The notes beneath the pieces are model-generated. The model saw only the letters and a program-made list of their open reading frames with translations, searched no databases and had not been told where the DNA came from. From Bacteroidota bacterium (lineage in GTDB: Bacteria > Bacteroidota > Bacteroidia > Sphingobacteriales > Sphingobacteriaceae), in assembly GCA_023450085.1 (NCBI GenBank), contig JAEXHI010000020.1:124001-188000 (forward strand): a stretch of 64,000 nt of DNA, read 5' to 3'. Positions 62,805 through 64,000 of this stretch are shown piece after piece (positions within the stretch are counted from its first letter, which is position 1; the number at the start of each line of letters is the position of its first letter). Both the position numbers and the translations under genes were made by a program.

Positions 62805-62832
62805 TTGACGTTACTGGTTACAATTAAAAAAA

Positions 62833-62863
62833 TGAGCGTTTAGAAATGTAATCTGAACGCTCA
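62833..62863 (-). terminator. Terminator of argS
   Basis: A 12-bp stem with one mismatch, arms 62833-62844 (TGAGCGTTTAGA) and 62852-62863. On the minus strand it is followed by a T-run, 28 bases past the argS stop. Confidence 0.7.
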
Positions 62864-62890
62864 ACTTTTTACTTTCTACTTTTTACTGCT

Positions 62891-64000
62891 CTACATTCTT
62901 TCAGGCACTTTAATGCCCAATATGGTCATACCCGCTTTAATTACATCAGCGGTAATTTTACAGATATTCAATCGGTGTTGTTTTACAGCCGCATCCTCCT
63001 CCTTAATGATTGGCGGAACCTCGTGGTAAAACTTATTGAACAACTTAGCCACTTCATACAAATAGTTGGCAATAAACGCCGGACTATAAGCCTTAGCTGC
63101 ATTAGATATTTCCGTAGGATATTTAGCCAACAGCATAATCATATCCAGCTCGGTCGAAGTCAGTTTGATATTGGCATAATCGGCCTGTGCAAATTGGTAC
63201 GAAGCCCTGCTCAATAACGATTTGATACGAGCATGGGTATATTGAATAAACGGTCCCGTATTTCCTTGAAAATCTATCGACTCCGCAGGGTCAAACAACA
63301 AACGTTTCTTAGGTTCAACCTTTAACAAAAAGTATTTCAAGGCACCTAAACCAATGGTATCGTACAATTCCGCTTTCTCAGCTTCAGCAAAATCGTTGGT
63401 TTTTCCCAATTCCTCTGTTTTCTGTTTAGCAGTATCTACCATTTCAGCAATCAGATCGTCGGCATCCACTACCGTACCTTCCCTGCTTTTCATTTTTCCG
63501 CTAGGCAAGTCAACCATACCATACGATAAGTGGTACAAACCCTTAGCCCAGCTTTTGCCTAATTTCTCTAAAATCAAGAAAAGTACTTTAAAGTGATAAT
63601 CCTGCTCGTTGCCCACCACATAAATGGATTTGTCCATTTTAAAATCGTCGTACTTCATTTGCGCCGTACCCAAATCTTGGGTAATGTACACCGAAGTACC
63701 ATCCGCACGCAGTACCAATTTTTGGTCTAAACCATCCGCCGTTAAGTCAATCCAAACCGAGCCATCCTCTTTTTTAAAGAAAACACCTTTGGCCAGTCCC
63801 TCTTCAATAGTATCTTTTCCAAGCAAATAAGTATTGCTCTCGTAATAGAATTTATCAAAATCAACGCCCAGTTTTCTATAGGTTACGTCAAAACCAGCAT
63901 ATACCCAGCTGTTCATCTTTTCCCATAAACCTACCACTGCCGCATCGCCCTGCTCCCATTGCAAAAGCATTTGTTGTGCTTCCTTAATCAGCGGAGCATT
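62891..64000 (-). CDS. argS: Arginine-tRNA ligase, C-terminal part
   Basis: The frame is open to the right edge, so the N-terminal part, including the HIGH motif, is outside the window. Visible: YVVGNEQDYHFKVLFLILEK and KGLYHLSYGMVDLPSGKMKS (KMSKS-type loop, KMKSREGTVVDADDL), then the anticodon-binding DALR-like C-terminus ending GMTILGIKVPERM. It charges tRNA-Arg. Ends at 62891 with its own terminator. Confidence 0.95.
   Translation of the reverse strand, partial: NAPLIKEAQQMLLQWEQGDAAVVGLWEKMNSWVYAGFDVTYRKLGVDFDKFYYESNTYLLGKDTIEEGLAKGVFFKKEDGSVWIDLTADGLDQKLVLRADGTSVYITQDLGTAQMKYDDFKMDKSIYVVGNEQDYHFKVLFLILEKLGKSWAKGLYHLSYGMVDLPSGKMKSREGTVVDADDLIAEMVDTAKQKTEELGKTNDFAEAEKAELYDTIGLGALKYFLLKVEPKKRLLFDPAESIDFQGNTGPFIQYTHARIKSLLSRASYQFAQADYANIKLTSTELDMIMLLAKYPTEISNAAKAYSPAFIANYLYEVAKLFNKFYHEVPPIIKEEDAAVKQHRLNICKITADVIKAGMTILGIKVPERM

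Overview
The window is chromosomal DNA from a member of the Bacteroidota, most likely family Sphingobacteriaceae (Pedobacter-like). This rests on gene families and style: TPR-fused sensor kinases, S41 peptidases with N-terminal signals, a DUF3570/DUF4266/ApbE operon, Bacteroidetes-type mobilization genes, TAnnTTTG-like promoter boxes and few Shine-Dalgarno sequences. No rRNA or species marker is present, so the genus is inference.

Layout. 1-12.7 kb: a cut GAF-protein start, a TPR sensor kinase, two S41 peptidases, two AraC regulators, a serine hydrolase lipoprotein, and an operon of a DUF1543 protein and an FAD/NAD(P)-binding protein beside a PA2169-type four-helix protein. 12.7-16.7 kb: an AT-rich accessory patch with a dead IS3 fragment, a decapitated HxlR regulator, an SDR protein, a luciferase-domain protein and an AraC regulator. 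17.2-28 kb: a NarL-type two-component system facing a run of five secreted or lipoprotein genes; the intergenic DNA carries nested palindromes and a duplicated hairpin unit. 28-31.3 kb: a gene graveyard (cold-shock pseudogene, second dead IS3 copy, frameshifted Crp/Fnr gene) with an intact DUF4260 gene. 31.9-37.5 kb: a seven-gene minus-strand operon (cytochrome b, thioredoxin, ApbE flavin transferase, DUF4266 lipoprotein, DUF3570 protein, OmpR-type regulator, kinase), probably an envelope flavin/electron-transfer module. 38-45.5 kb: a receiver-only regulator with a DUF892-like small protein, several small unknowns, PAS-LuxR and HxlR regulators, a 5'-truncated S9 peptidase and a secreted DUF5694-like protein.

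46.2-57.7 kb is mobile DNA. Two intact-looking IS110 transposases lie head to head. Non-coding end sequences of the plus-strand element recur in tandem without a transposase, and these are candidate orphan guide-RNA (bridge/seekRNA) loci. A 44-bp hairpin direct repeat brackets this segment; one copy abuts a tRNA-Phe 3' fragment. Next comes a mobilizable element: coupling protein, MobB-type relaxase, MobA/C-type accessory protein, a likely oriT region with a 22-bp inverted repeat, an excisionase-like protein, a tyrosine integrase and a two-HTH regulator.

58-64 kb is housekeeping: mnmE, a 0.9-kb intergenic tandem array, an AI-2E-type transporter, more dispersed repeats, a TauE/SafE permease and the C-terminal part of argS.

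The most novel-looking items are the orphan IS110 non-coding units, the paired regulatory structures around the secreted-protein locus, and the ApbE/DUF4266/DUF3570 operon with its own two-component system.
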